From CAIWKO01 sp964469155 (GTDB lineage Bacteria > Bacteroidota > Bacteroidia > Bacteroidales > CAIWKO01), in the NCBI GenBank assembly GCA_964469155.1, contig CAYXXU010000041.1:1-41264 (forward strand): a DNA stretch of 41,264 nt, written 5' to 3'. The position numbers were made by a program, and so were the translations under genes. Positions 1 to 8,963 of this stretch are shown one piece after another; within the stretch, counting starts at the first letter, position 1; each line of letters begins with the position of its first letter. A model generated the notes under the pieces. The model was not told the DNA's origin. It did not search any database and was given only the letters and a program-made list of their open reading frames with translations.

Positions 1-179
1 ATAAAACTCCGTAGCACGGCTCCTGTTTTTAAAAGTGATAATCTCACTCAAAGTGGTTAATGGCTATCTTCTCCCGGGGCTTGGGTCTTGGAATTTGAGG
101 CTTGGAGCTTCTGTCCCGGTCTTCGAATCAATTGTTCATATTATTTCAGGGGATAAGAATTAAAAAATATCCAAATGAT
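1..179. other. Upstream region without recognised gene
   Basis: No convincing coding sequence is seen here. The stretch at about 79-111 is low-complexity, built from repeated cttgg-type words, a kind of spacer that recurs between genes in this window. Reading frames that extend the flippase upstream through this segment use a TTG at 102 and encode residues unlike the family, so I treat the segment as non-coding. Confidence 0.5.
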
Positions 180-187
180 TACTTTTG
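180..187 (+). promoter_or_regulatory. Bacteroidota -7 promoter element (TACTTTTG)
   Basis: TACTTTTG fits the Bacteroidota primary sigma consensus TAnnTTTG. It lies 13 bases before the TTG at 201 and supports that codon, rather than the TTG at 102, as the flippase start. No clear -33 TTTG is visible at the ideal spacing. Confidence 0.5.
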
Positions 188-200
188 TAAAAAATACCCA

Positions 201-1673
201 TTGAACCCCCTCAGGAAATTAGCCGGACAAACAGCCATCTATGGTACCACCACCATAGTCTATCGCCTGATCAACTATTTTCTGGTTCCTATTCATACCT
301 ACATTTTTCATCCTGACGAATACGGTGTGGTGTCCGAAATGTATGCCTATGTGGCTTTGCTTATTGTAATGCTCACCTATGGCATGGAAACGGCATTTTT
401 CAGATACTATGATAAAAAAGCCGAAGATAAAGAACGGGTTTACAGCACCACATTGATATCATTATTGATCAGTTCAGTGGTCTTTGTCTTTTTTATGGTT
501 CTCTACGCCCAACCGATTGCGACACTGATCAAACATAAGGATAACAGTGAATATATTATTTGGTTTGCATTGATGATTGTTTTCGATGCCATTTCCACCA
601 TACCTTTTGCAAAACTGAGGGTGCTGAACCGTCCCAAAATGTTTGCCTTTATTAAGATATTCGGAATAGCCGTTTGTTTTGTGCTCAACATTTTCTTTTT
701 ATACGCATTACCCTACTTATACAAAAACAATATTCTAACCGGACTCATCTCATTGATCTACCGGCCCGAGATCGGTGTCGGGTATATCTTCATCGCCAAT
801 TTAATCTCCTCTGGGAGCACGCTTCTGTTGCTGTTTATTGTGATCCCCTTGCGCAAACTGTATTTTGATTCTGTTATCTGGAAACGCATGATGAAATATG
901 CTTTGCCTTTGCTGATCTTCGGTCTGGCAGGCAACATCAACGAAACTTTCGACCGTATTTTGCTCAAATATTTGTCGCCCGCAGGCATTGCCATGGCCCA
1001 GGTGGGCATCTACGGCGCCTGTTATAAAATATCATTACTGATGACCATAGTGATACAGGGATTTAAGTATGCTGCCGAACCATTTTTCTTTTCTTATGCC
1101 AAGGAAACAAACGCCCGCGATGTGTATGCCGATATCATGAAGTACTTTGTGATCGTTTGCTCCTTGATCTTTTTGGGAGTAATGCTTTATATTGATGTGG
1201 TGAAATATTTCGTCGGACAGAAATTCTGGGAAGGTCTCACCATTGTTCCTATTCTGCTATTGGCGAATATGTTTCTGGGCATATTTTACAATCTTTCTAT
1301 CTGGTATAAGCTCACCGATAAGACACGTTTCGGGGCCTATCTTTCCATTTTCGGAGCCGTGGTCACCTTATCGCTTAACTTTTTGCTGATACCAATAATT
1401 GGCTATATGGGTTCGGCCTGGGCCACCTTTGCCTGTTATGGTTCAATGATGATACTTTCGTTCTTTATCGGTCAAAAGCATTATTATGTGAAATATAACT
1501 TGAAAAAGATAGGACTTTATTTCGGACTTGCCCTGGGGTTGTATTTTATAAGCATCCTTATCAGGAATGATATATTCTGGTATCGTATCGTTCTAAATAC
1601 CTTACTCTTACTGTTTTATATTTTCGTAATCATTTACATTGAACGGCCCACACTTCTAAAAATCAAAAGATAA
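201..1673 (+). CDS. MOP-superfamily polysaccharide/lipid flippase (Wzx/MurJ-like)
   Basis: Predicted 490-residue integral membrane protein that should flip lipid-linked sugars across the inner membrane. It begins MNPLRKLAGQTAIYGTTTIVYRLINYF, the typical N terminus of Bacteroidota polysaccharide biosynthesis proteins (MOP/MATE fold), followed by about 12-14 hydrophobic segments spread over the whole length and a short basic tail ending IKIKR. The start is chosen at TTG 201 because the family alignment begins there, an A-rich leader precedes it and a -7 element sits just upstream. A frame extending to TTG 102 adds 33 residues without family character. The next gene, dut, begins four bases after the stop, so the two are probably co-transcribed, an order common in this phylum. 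The substrate cannot be deduced from sequence. Confidence 0.85.
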   Translation: MNPLRKLAGQTAIYGTTTIVYRLINYFLVPIHTYIFHPDEYGVVSEMYAYVALLIVMLTYGMETAFFRYYDKKAEDKERVYSTTLISLLISSVVFVFFMVLYAQPIATLIKHKDNSEYIIWFALMIVFDAISTIPFAKLRVLNRPKMFAFIKIFGIAVCFVLNIFFLYALPYLYKNNILTGLISLIYRPEIGVGYIFIANLISSGSTLLLLFIVIPLRKLYFDSVIWKRMMKYALPLLIFGLAGNINETFDRILLKYLSPAGIAMAQVGIYGACYKISLLMTIVIQGFKYAAEPFFFSYAKETNARDVYADIMKYFVIVCSLIFLGVMLYIDVVKYFVGQKFWEGLTIVPILLLANMFLGIFYNLSIWYKLTDKTRFGAYLSIFGAVVTLSLNFLLIPIIGYMGSAWATFACYGSMMILSFFIGQKHYYVKYNLKKIGLYFGLALGLYFISILIRNDIFWYRIVLNTLLLLFYIFVIIYIERPTLLKIKR

Positions 1674-1677
1674 GCAA

Positions 1678-2112
1678 ATGAAAATAAAGATCGTAAACCA
1701 TTCAAAACACCCCCTTCCCAGATACGAAACGGATGCCTCCGCAGGCATGGACCTGAGAGCGAACCTCGATACTCCTGTTTTGTTGAAACCCCTGCAACGC
1801 TCTTTAATTTCAACCGGTTTATTCGTCGAGATACCTGTCGGATATGAAGCGCAGGTGCGCCCCCGCAGCGGCCTGGCATTTAAGCACGGTATAACCGTAT
1901 TGAATACCCCGGGCACCATTGATGCCGATTACAGGGGAGAAGTCAGGGTAATACTCATCAACCTTTCCTCCGAAGATTTTATGGTAAACGATGGGGAGCG
2001 TATTGCCCAGATGATCATCTCCAAACACGAAAAAGCGGAATTAATTGAAGTCGAAACCCTTGAAGAAACCATAAGGGGCAAAGGTGGTTTTGGTCACACG
2101 GGGAATAAATAA
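1678..2112 (+). CDS. dut: dUTP diphosphatase (dUTPase)
   Basis: Trimeric dUTPase that hydrolyses dUTP to dUMP and pyrophosphate, keeping uracil out of DNA and supplying thymidylate synthesis. The 144-residue length is normal. All five motifs are visible: DASAGMDLRA (about 21-30), RPRSGLAFKHGI (about 60-71), GTIDADYRGEV (about 79-89), GERIAQMII (about 104-112) and the C-terminal glycine-rich arm RGKGGFGHTG. It starts with ATG four bases after the flippase stop and is therefore probably in the same transcript. Nothing unusual is seen in the active site. Confidence 0.97.
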   Translation: MKIKIVNHSKHPLPRYETDASAGMDLRANLDTPVLLKPLQRSLISTGLFVEIPVGYEAQVRPRSGLAFKHGITVLNTPGTIDADYRGEVRVILINLSSEDFMVNDGERIAQMIISKHEKAELIEVETLEETIRGKGGFGHTGNK

Positions 2113-2250
2113 GCCGGAAAAGTGCTGTTTTTCACAAAAATCACTCGGTGGTTTCTTAAATATTGTTAAAAATCATAACACGACTATGGGTTTAAAGGAA
2201 AGAAAAACAGTAGTTTATGTAAAACGGATGAAAATAAGCCTTAAAAAGTT

Positions 2251-2281
2251 TTTGCCATGTCCGAACTAATAATTTCCTTTG
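2251..2281 (+). promoter_or_regulatory. acpP promoter (-33 TTTG, 19 bp, -7 TTCCTTTG)
   Basis: A TTTG at 2251-2254 is followed after 19 bases by TTCCTTTG at 2274-2281, one mismatch from the Bacteroidota TAnnTTTG element. The A-rich leader AAACAAAAAAAACACAAATT then leads to the acpP ATG at 2312, as expected for a highly expressed gene in this phylum. Confidence 0.6.
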
Positions 2282-2311
2282 CACCCTTATTAAACAAAAA
2301 AAACACAAATT

Positions 2312-2548
2312 ATGTCAGATATTTCTGCAAGAGTAAAAGCCATCATAGTTGATAAACTAGGTGTAGACGAAAATGAAGTAACCCCCGAAGCAAGTTTCAC
2401 AAATGATTTGGGTGCAGATTCTCTTGATACTGTTGAATTAATTATGGAATTCGAAAAAGAATTCAACATTGCAATCCCCGACGAAGAAGCTGAAAAGATC
2501 GGCACAGTAGGCGATGCGATCAATTACATTCAAAACAATACAAAGTAA
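2312..2548 (+). CDS. acpP: Acyl carrier protein
   Basis: Small acidic carrier protein of type II fatty-acid synthesis; 78 residues, the usual length. The phosphopantetheine attachment site is Ser37 in GADSLDTVEL. Helix-rich, with acidic helix II (ELIMEFEKEFNIAIPDEEAE), which docks with the synthase enzymes. The following gene, fabF, starts 11 bases after the stop, giving the conserved acpP-fabF-rnc order. A strong A-rich leader and a phylum-type promoter lie upstream. Confidence 0.98.
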   Translation: MSDISARVKAIIVDKLGVDENEVTPEASFTNDLGADSLDTVELIMEFEKEFNIAIPDEEAEKIGTVGDAINYIQNNTK

Positions 2549-2559
2549 AAAAAGCTTAA

Positions 2560-3813
2560 ATGGATTTAAGACGAGTTGTTGTCACTGGTCTTGGCGCAAT
2601 AACTCCTATAGGCAATAATCTCAATGAATATTGGGATTCATTGCTTAGGGGCGTTAGTGGTGCCGCCACCGTTACGCGATTTGACGCTTCAAAGTTAAAG
2701 ACCCATTTCGCCTGCGAGGTTAAAAACTACGATCCCAATAACTATTTCGACAGAAAAGAAGCCCGCAAAATGGACTTGTATGCCCATTATGCACTCATTG
2801 CTTCTGATGAAGCGGTTAAGGATTCGGGTATTGATCTGACACAGATCGATCTCAACCGGGCAGGTGTTATCTGGGGCTCAGGTATTGGAGGGTTGGATAC
2901 CTTTATGGAAGAGATGCTGGCCTATGCCAAAGGTGACGGAACTCCGCGTTTCAATCCTTTCTTTATTCCGAAAATGATCGCCGACATTGCCGGCGGACAC
3001 ATTTCTATCAAATTCGGTTTCAAAGGACCTAATTTCACAACCGTTTCTGCCTGTGCTTCTTCATCAAACGCCCTGATTGATGCCTTCAATTATTTAAGAT
3101 TAGGCAAGGCCGATATCTTTATTTCGGGAGGTTCGGAAGCGGCAGTAGGTATTTGCGGAATGGGCGGTTTCAACGCCATGCATGCATTATCAACCCGCAA
3201 CGATGATCCGGCAACGGCTTCACGTCCGTTCGACAAGGATCGCGATGGTTTCGTGCTGGGTGAAGGCGGCGGCGCATTGATCTTCGAAGAGTTGAATCAT
3301 GCCTTACAAAGAGGAGCCAAAATATATTGCGAAGTAGCCGGCGGCGGTTTATCAGCCGATGCATATCATATTACCCAGCCCCAGCCGGAAGGCGATGGCG
3401 CTAAAAGAGTAATGAGAAGTGCACTGGAAGATGCCGAAATGAAGCCAGAAGATATTGATTATGTCAATACGCATGGAACTTCAACCCCATTGGGCGATAT
3501 TGCAGAATGCAATGCCATTATCGCTACCTTTGGTGAACACGCCTATAAACTTAATATTGGTTCAACCAAATCGATGACCGGACATTTGCTGGGTGCCGCA
3601 GGCGCTATCGAATCCATTGCATCGGTTATGGCTGTGAAAAACGATATCATTCCCCCGACAATTAACCATTTTACAGACGACCCTGAACTGGACAACAAGC
3701 TAAACTTTACCTTTCATAAAAGTCAGCAACGTATCGTAAGAGCTGCCCTTTGTAATACGTTTGGTTTTGGCGGTCACAATGCATCGGTAATTTTCAAAAA
3801 ATATAACGGTTAA
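2560..3813 (+). CDS. fabF: Beta-ketoacyl-ACP synthase II
   Basis: Condensing enzyme of fatty-acid elongation that joins malonyl-ACP to acyl-ACP with loss of CO2. The 417-residue length and thiolase fold are standard for FabF. The catalytic triad is visible: Cys165 in VSACASSSNAL, His305 in VNTHGTSTPLGD and His342 in SMTGHLLGAAG. The glycine-rich C terminus GFGGHNASVIFKK is also typical. It lies directly behind acpP and in front of rnc and is presumably co-transcribed with both. No anomaly was seen. Confidence 0.97.
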   Translation: MDLRRVVVTGLGAITPIGNNLNEYWDSLLRGVSGAATVTRFDASKLKTHFACEVKNYDPNNYFDRKEARKMDLYAHYALIASDEAVKDSGIDLTQIDLNRAGVIWGSGIGGLDTFMEEMLAYAKGDGTPRFNPFFIPKMIADIAGGHISIKFGFKGPNFTTVSACASSSNALIDAFNYLRLGKADIFISGGSEAAVGICGMGGFNAMHALSTRNDDPATASRPFDKDRDGFVLGEGGGALIFEELNHALQRGAKIYCEVAGGGLSADAYHITQPQPEGDGAKRVMRSALEDAEMKPEDIDYVNTHGTSTPLGDIAECNAIIATFGEHAYKLNIGSTKSMTGHLLGAAGAIESIASVMAVKNDIIPPTINHFTDDPELDNKLNFTFHKSQQRIVRAALCNTFGFGGHNASVIFKKYNG

Positions 3814-3842
3814 TCTGTTTTTTTACGTCAAGTAATAAAGAT

Positions 3843-4532
3843 CTGATACGATTTATTAAGAATGTTCTAGGGTTTAAACCTAAAAACATTCATTTATATC
3901 AATTGGCTCTTTTGCATCGTTCCGCTGCCCAGGAAGGAGTGAAGGGATACAAGAACTCCAACGAACGAATGGAATACCTGGGCGATGCCGTGTTAGGTTC
4001 TGTCATCGCCGATTTCCTTTTTCACAAATATCCTTTAAAAGACGAAGGCTTTCTGACCGAAATGCGTTCGAAGATTGTTAACCGGGCTAATCTTAACCAG
4101 CTTTCGAAAAAGATGGGTCTGGACAAAATGATCCAATCCGAACAGGAGAACGGAAGCGTTTACAGGTCGATCAACGGTGATGCTTTTGAAGCCATCATCG
4201 GAGCCATTTATGTGGATCGGGGGTATAAATTTGTGAAGAAAGTTATCATAAACCGCATCATTTCGTGTTATTTAGATATTGAAGCGCTCGAAAAAAAGGA
4301 ATCCAATTATAAAAGTGTTCTGATAGAATTTGCCCAGAAAGAAAAGAAACAACTGGATTTTAAAGTCATTGAAAAAACGGGGCAGGGATATCATAAACAA
4401 TATGTAGTCGGTGTTTATTTTGATAATGAACAGATAGCCAAAGGGTATGGATACTCAATTAAGGAAGCCGAACAAAATGGTGCAGCCCATGCCTGTATTG
4501 AAGTGATTGGCGCTTTACAAACAAATTTCTGA
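3843..4532 (+). CDS. rnc: Ribonuclease III, probable CTG start
   Basis: Double-strand-specific endoribonuclease that processes rRNA and mRNA. The catalytic signature NERMEYLGDAVLGSVIADFL lies near residues 40-60, the second acidic motif GDAFEAIIGAIYVDRGY follows near 115-130, and a C-terminal dsRNA-binding domain (DFKVIEKTGQGYHKQY to the end) is present. The nearest conventional start, TTG 3903, would cut into helix 1 (ALLHRSA). The in-frame sequence upstream reads LIRFIKNVLGFKPKNIHLYQ, which looks like the genuine RNase III N terminus, yet it contains no ATG, GTG or TTG. CTG at 3843 gives MIRFIKNVLGF and a 229-residue protein, so I place the start there. ATA or ATT initiation, or a sequencing error, are alternatives. 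Confidence 0.9.
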   Translation: MIRFIKNVLGFKPKNIHLYQLALLHRSAAQEGVKGYKNSNERMEYLGDAVLGSVIADFLFHKYPLKDEGFLTEMRSKIVNRANLNQLSKKMGLDKMIQSEQENGSVYRSINGDAFEAIIGAIYVDRGYKFVKKVIINRIISCYLDIEALEKKESNYKSVLIEFAQKEKKQLDFKVIEKTGQGYHKQYVVGVYFDNEQIAKGYGYSIKEAEQNGAAHACIEVIGALQTNF

Positions 4533-4550
4533 TTTCTGCAAGGGATTGTT

Positions 4551-4558
4551 TATATTTG
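4551..4558 (+). promoter_or_regulatory. -7 promoter element (TATATTTG) for the OmpA-family gene
   Basis: TATATTTG matches TAnnTTTG and lies 27 bases before the ATG at 4585, just past the rnc stop. It suggests the OmpA-family gene has its own promoter. Confidence 0.5.
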
Positions 4559-4584
4559 ACACTACAATTTCAAACACAAAACCC

Positions 4585-5292
4585 ATGAAATCATTCAGGA
4601 TTGTCTTTTTGCAAATGGTTTTTCTATTAATGAGTTTGGGTGCCTGCTTTCAGCTCAAGGCCCAGAATTTTGCCCCTACCGAAACCGAAGCCCTCTTAAA
4701 TGTCGTGGTCACCAGCATGAAAGATGTTCCCCGCCAGGGCGAACAAATTATCTTTGTGGGACAGAAAAGTAAGAAAACCTTCAGCGGAATTACCGATAAG
4801 GCGGGGAAATTTTCTATTCTTATTCCGGAAGGGGATACCTACTCCATCGAATACAAGAATTTTTCGGAAACCGTCGAATACAACACGTTTGAAGCTCCTT
4901 CCGAAAGCGGCAAGTTTACATACGACCTGGAAATCAAATACGATCCGCCCAAAACCTTTACCCTCGAAAACGTGTTTTTTGAAACCGGGAAATCCATTCT
5001 AAGGGCCGAATCGAATAATGCATTGAACGACCTGGTGGAGGTTATGAAATTAAAGCCGGGCCTGGTGATAGAAATTTCAGGTCACACCGACAATGTGGGC
5101 TCACCGGAATCGAATCTGAAATTATCATTGGATAGGGCAAATGCTGTGAAAAACTACCTGGTTCAGCATGGAATTGCTGCATCCAGGATAACCACCCAGG
5201 GTTATGGTGACACCAAACCTGCCGCTTCGAACGATACCGACGAAGGAAAGCAGAAGAACCGCCGCACGGAAGTAAAGATCATTAAAGAATAA
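4585..5292 (+). CDS. OmpA-family peptidoglycan-binding outer-membrane protein
   Basis: A 235-residue secreted protein with an N-terminal signal peptide ending LKAQ|NF (about residue 27), a central region resembling a carboxypeptidase-regulatory-like beta-sandwich (KTFSGITDKAGKFSILIPEGDTYSI), and a C-terminal OmpA domain from about residue 130. The OmpA domain carries the peptidoglycan-binding core ISGHTDNVGSPESNLKLSLDRANAVKNYL and the terminal arginines of QKNRRTEVKI. It probably ties the outer membrane or a periplasmic assembly to the cell wall. The start is the ATG at 4585, not an upstream in-frame TTG inside rnc, because the signal peptide begins there and a -7 element precedes it. The minus-strand gene downstream is convergent. 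Confidence 0.88.
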   Translation: MKSFRIVFLQMVFLLMSLGACFQLKAQNFAPTETEALLNVVVTSMKDVPRQGEQIIFVGQKSKKTFSGITDKAGKFSILIPEGDTYSIEYKNFSETVEYNTFEAPSESGKFTYDLEIKYDPPKTFTLENVFFETGKSILRAESNNALNDLVEVMKLKPGLVIEISGHTDNVGSPESNLKLSLDRANAVKNYLVQHGIAASRITTQGYGDTKPAASNDTDEGKQKNRRTEVKIIKE

Positions 5293-5345
5293 ACCGGAAG
5301 GCCCCATTATTTTTAATTCTGACTTCTCACTTCTGCATTCTGACT

Positions 5346-8300
5346 TTAAAAATATGCCCTGATCTGCAGATTGCCGACATGGACTATTTTGTTAGTCCCG
5401 GTTTTGCGGCCGTCGTAAACCAGATCCAACTGCAGGTTGTTCCCTATATTTCGTTGAAAGGTAAAGTTCCAGGTAATGTTTTGCCCGGGCTTAAAACCAT
5501 TCAACATTTCGTAAGCTAAGGAGGTGTTCTCGGAGCTGTTATAAGCAATATTAATGTAGTTTACTTTCGCCAGCAGGGTTCCTTTTCCTGGGAAATTGTA
5601 TTTGATATCCACCCCTATATTGTGATTCTGCGCCTTTTCGTTTGGCTCCACGCTGGTGTTGAACTTATCGCTATAGTTATATACCAGGCTGATACGGAAT
5701 TTGGTGCCGGGTTGAAAAATGAGCTTGGGTTCGATCTCCCAAAACGAAATATCGAAATTCTTCGAATTGAAGTACTCAGAGAAATAGGATTTCACGCCTT
5801 TGTTGAATAACAGGTTTATATAAAACTTCCGGGTGATATTCCATCGGATCTTGGTGCCATACACTTCCTGCGAACGCGATTCGAAACCATTGATGAGAAG
5901 TTGCTTTGAATTGTTGTTCTGATACGATATTTCCAGACCTATTTTTGGATTGCTGCGGTTGAAGAACAAAACGGATTTGAATTGTGTGGTGGAGGTCATC
6001 AGCGAGGTGTCGTTCAGGTTAAAATAGAAGGGATTGTATGCCTGAAGCAGGTTTTTGTTGGTGCTTTTGTGTTCAACGCTGTAGGATGTTTGCAAATAGA
6101 AACGGGATATAAACTTTCTGAACCCTTTCCTCTGCGACCAGACAATGCCCGGGTCGATGGTGAGGGCCTCGCTGAAGTGGTTCGAATAGGTTTTTATATA
6201 ATTATGGGTGGGGGTGAAAACTCGGATATAATTTGCCTGATCTTTGAAAACCGCGATGTCGAATTCGTTGAGTTGCTTGATTCCATCGGCATTGTAGTCG
6301 GTCCAGACAAATATTCCCTGTCCGGAGGCTACTTCCACATAAGAGTATTCCTTTTTCTCTTCCATGCCTGAACCCACTTCATAATAGGTGGTCGACTGGA
6401 ACACTCTTTTGGCAAACTGGGTGTAATATTCGGCACGACCGATCAGCATATTGTCGGGCTTGATGTTGCTGACCAGGGTGTCTTCCACTTTCAACATCCT
6501 ATAGGTGATGCCGATCTTCAGGATGTTTTTGGGGTGTTTGGTGAGTTCCACATTCAGGTTGAAATCGTCGGCATTGGTGGCTCGAACGAGTTTGCTGATA
6601 AAAGGGAAATAATCAAAGCGTTTTTTGTACGATAGCTTGAACTTGTTCTGAGTGGAGTCGGGACTGGAAAGGAAAGCTTCATAAATATTGAAGGCAAAAC
6701 TGTTTCCCAACAGGGAATCTTTGGCCGCCGGCCTGAAAAGGTTGTGCTCCTGTTCTTCGGCTGCGCCCAGTGAAAACCATTTCAGTTTTTTGATGAGGGA
6801 GGCTTTTTGTTTGAAGTAGGAGGTATTATAGAAAGGCGAATGGGTCTGCAGGTAGGAACCGGAAAATGTCAGAAAAAAGTTCCTGTAATCGCCGGCCAGG
6901 CCCAGTTGATTCTGCAAGCCATTGAACTGGTCGTCGTGAAACAGGTATTTGAACTGATACATGACAAACTGGTTCTTTCGGTTCTGAATTCCCAGTTTCA
7001 GTTCGCTGATGTTTTCGTTCGATTTTGTTACGCCGGTTAAGTTCCAGTCGCGCGAAAATTCGATGGGGCGATATTGCTCTATAGGATTGAAGTTCTTATT
7101 CACCCATTCGTTGCTGGCATTGGCTACCAACTTCCATTCAGACTTGCTTTTTTTGGCAAAGGGGATGAGGTTGGCAATGGTGACTTTGATGGCATATCCG
7201 TAATCGTCTGCTTTGTCCATATCCGAAAAGGTATTGCGGTTGAAATCACTTAGGGCCGTTTCTATGTTTAGCTTGGTGGTCTTGCCAATACCATAATCAA
7301 ATCCCAAGGTATAGAACTGTTTCTTTTGCGGGGCGATCAGCAATACCACCGGTTCGAAATCGCCGGAAGGCTTCCCGCTAACAGGCGCCACCCATCTAAA
7401 TACCCTTCCGTTGGCCGAGCTTTGCACCAGCACATAATTGCCCTTGCCTGCACCGGTGTATGAAAACCCTAAACGATAAAAAGCGCTGTCGGGACTGGTC
7501 GAAAATACATACACCGAATCGTACAATACCGAATTTACGGTAGTATCCACCATTTTATACATGATGTAGGAATTGGAAAAGGCAATGCTATCCACATTGG
7601 GAACCAGCGCATTTTGAATACTGTCGCCCACATTATGCAGCAGCAGTTTGTCGGCTTCGGTAAGATCCTGTTGCAGGGGCTGGTTTTTCAGGTCCTGCTC
7701 GGAATAGAAATGGAAACGAAGATTCGCCTTTTTGTAGCTAAGTTCGGTCCCGGCGTAGAACAAGGTGCGGGCATAATTGCGGTCGGTGTATTCGAACTCC
7801 ACCACAATGCGCTTGTCTTTTGTGACGATGTTGCCGGGCATGAATGATATTTCGCCAAGGTTATAATCGATTACATAATCGGCATCCTGTCCGCGGGTGA
7901 GCAAACGTCCGTCCACATATACGCGCTCGGTTCCGGCCAGCACAACGATATAGTTCTCGTTGTTGGTTCCGGTAAGTTTATAGGGCCCCTGGTTGCCCTC
8001 AATGGGAGCTATTACGTTTTTGGCATAGCGGCCTTTGGACACCGCCCCGCAGCCTTCGAGATAGATCTTAAAATCATTGTCCTTCGACTTTTTCGAAGGG
8101 ATCAGGATGTTCGATTGCAGAAAGGCCCCCTGTGCCTTTTTATAAAAATTCATGAAATAGCTTTTCGGGCGGTTCACCTCAAAATCGCCGGCTATGAGCT
8201 TGTTGTTCTTGTTGAATAACTGAATGAACACCTTGTCGAACTCCTGCAATTGCTGTGTGTTGCCATCGGGCTGAATGGGAATATTGTTGTCGGTGATGGC

Positions 8301-8843
8301 AGCCAGCACCTGAATATCGTTCGACAGATAACCTGACAACTGCAGGTTGAGGCTGGAATTCACCACCAGGTCCTGGTTGTTGCCGAAAGAAACGCCCCGC
8401 GAAATGTTGCCACTTTTGTTGAGGGTGCCCCATTTAAACACATCTTCCGTGGTCATTTCGTATTTGTACAGGAAGGGATTTTCGCTTGCCTGCTGAAAGG
8501 TATTGATGAGGTTATTATCCTTGTGGCGACGCAGCTGTGTGAACAATAAGGGAAATACATTATAAGATATCGTAAGGGTTTTTCCCTTAAGCTGGTTGAG
8601 AAATAACTCATGGTTCTTAACAATGAGCATTGCGTTGGCATAATCCATTATGTAAGCGGAAGTGTCGAGCGAACTACTGTCGGGCCTGGTGATTAGCAGC
8701 GAATGGGGAATGATGCTGTGCGAATCTAAGCGCAATGTATCGGTATCCAGCGAAAGCGTTTTTATCCTGAAATTAGAGAAGTCCTGTGCCTTCAAGCAAA
8801 GCGAAACGGTAAGCAGGATACATATAACTAAGGCTTTTTTCAA
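5346..8843 (-). CDS. Large outer-membrane beta-barrel protein, conserved in Bacteroidota
   Basis: A 1165-residue protein with a signal peptide (MKKALVICILLTVSLCLKAQ). The first part (to about 370) is a globular periplasmic or surface region containing DADYVIDYNLGEISFMPGNIV, a motif also met in large Bacteroidota surface proteins. The C-terminal half is rich in alternating aromatic strands typical of a beta barrel and ends IRAYF, an outer-membrane insertion-type terminus. At about residue 848 is DYNADGIKQLNEFD, an EF-hand/dockerin-like DxNxDG calcium loop. I do not recognise a named function; similarity to SprA-like proteins is limited to motif level. It is divergently transcribed from yicC. 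Function unknown, but the outer-membrane location is well supported. Confidence 0.75.
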   Translation of the reverse strand: MKKALVICILLTVSLCLKAQDFSNFRIKTLSLDTDTLRLDSHSIIPHSLLITRPDSSSLDTSAYIMDYANAMLIVKNHELFLNQLKGKTLTISYNVFPLLFTQLRRHKDNNLINTFQQASENPFLYKYEMTTEDVFKWGTLNKSGNISRGVSFGNNQDLVVNSSLNLQLSGYLSNDIQVLAAITDNNIPIQPDGNTQQLQEFDKVFIQLFNKNNKLIAGDFEVNRPKSYFMNFYKKAQGAFLQSNILIPSKKSKDNDFKIYLEGCGAVSKGRYAKNVIAPIEGNQGPYKLTGTNNENYIVVLAGTERVYVDGRLLTRGQDADYVIDYNLGEISFMPGNIVTKDKRIVVEFEYTDRNYARTLFYAGTELSYKKANLRFHFYSEQDLKNQPLQQDLTEADKLLLHNVGDSIQNALVPNVDSIAFSNSYIMYKMVDTTVNSVLYDSVYVFSTSPDSAFYRLGFSYTGAGKGNYVLVQSSANGRVFRWVAPVSGKPSGDFEPVVLLIAPQKKQFYTLGFDYGIGKTTKLNIETALSDFNRNTFSDMDKADDYGYAIKVTIANLIPFAKKSKSEWKLVANASNEWVNKNFNPIEQYRPIEFSRDWNLTGVTKSNENISELKLGIQNRKNQFVMYQFKYLFHDDQFNGLQNQLGLAGDYRNFFLTFSGSYLQTHSPFYNTSYFKQKASLIKKLKWFSLGAAEEQEHNLFRPAAKDSLLGNSFAFNIYEAFLSSPDSTQNKFKLSYKKRFDYFPFISKLVRATNADDFNLNVELTKHPKNILKIGITYRMLKVEDTLVSNIKPDNMLIGRAEYYTQFAKRVFQSTTYYEVGSGMEEKKEYSYVEVASGQGIFVWTDYNADGIKQLNEFDIAVFKDQANYIRVFTPTHNYIKTYSNHFSEALTIDPGIVWSQRKGFRKFISRFYLQTSYSVEHKSTNKNLLQAYNPFYFNLNDTSLMTSTTQFKSVLFFNRSNPKIGLEISYQNNNSKQLLINGFESRSQEVYGTKIRWNITRKFYINLLFNKGVKSYFSEYFNSKNFDISFWEIEPKLIFQPGTKFRISLVYNYSDKFNTSVEPNEKAQNHNIGVDIKYNFPGKGTLLAKVNYINIAYNSSENTSLAYEMLNGFKPGQNITWNFTFQRNIGNNLQLDLVYDGRKTGTNKIVHVGNLQIRAYF

Positions 8844-8878
8844 GCGAAGAGGCGTGGGTTTAAAATGGTATCAGAACT

Positions 8879-8886
8879 CAAATTTA
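8879..8886 (-). promoter_or_regulatory. -7 element for the outer-membrane barrel gene
   Basis: Read on the minus strand this is TAAATTTG, a match to TAnnTTTG, 36 bases before the ATG at 8843. Together with 8931-8938 it forms a divergent promoter region. Confidence 0.45.
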
Positions 8887-8930
8887 AGACAAATATTGTT
8901 ACGGGCATTAATATATTCACTTCTTAATAT

Positions 8931-8938
8931 TACCTTTG
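8931..8938 (+). promoter_or_regulatory. yicC -7 element (TACCTTTG)
   Basis: TACCTTTG matches TAnnTTTG and lies 26 bases before the yicC ATG at 8964, with an A-rich leader between. Confidence 0.55.
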
Positions 8939-8963
8939 TTTAAAATCAAGAGAATTTTAACCC

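Noticed and set aside
102..200. Longer flippase beginning at TTG 102
   Set aside because: The extra residues do not look like the family, pass through low-complexity spacer and a -7 promoter element lies within them.
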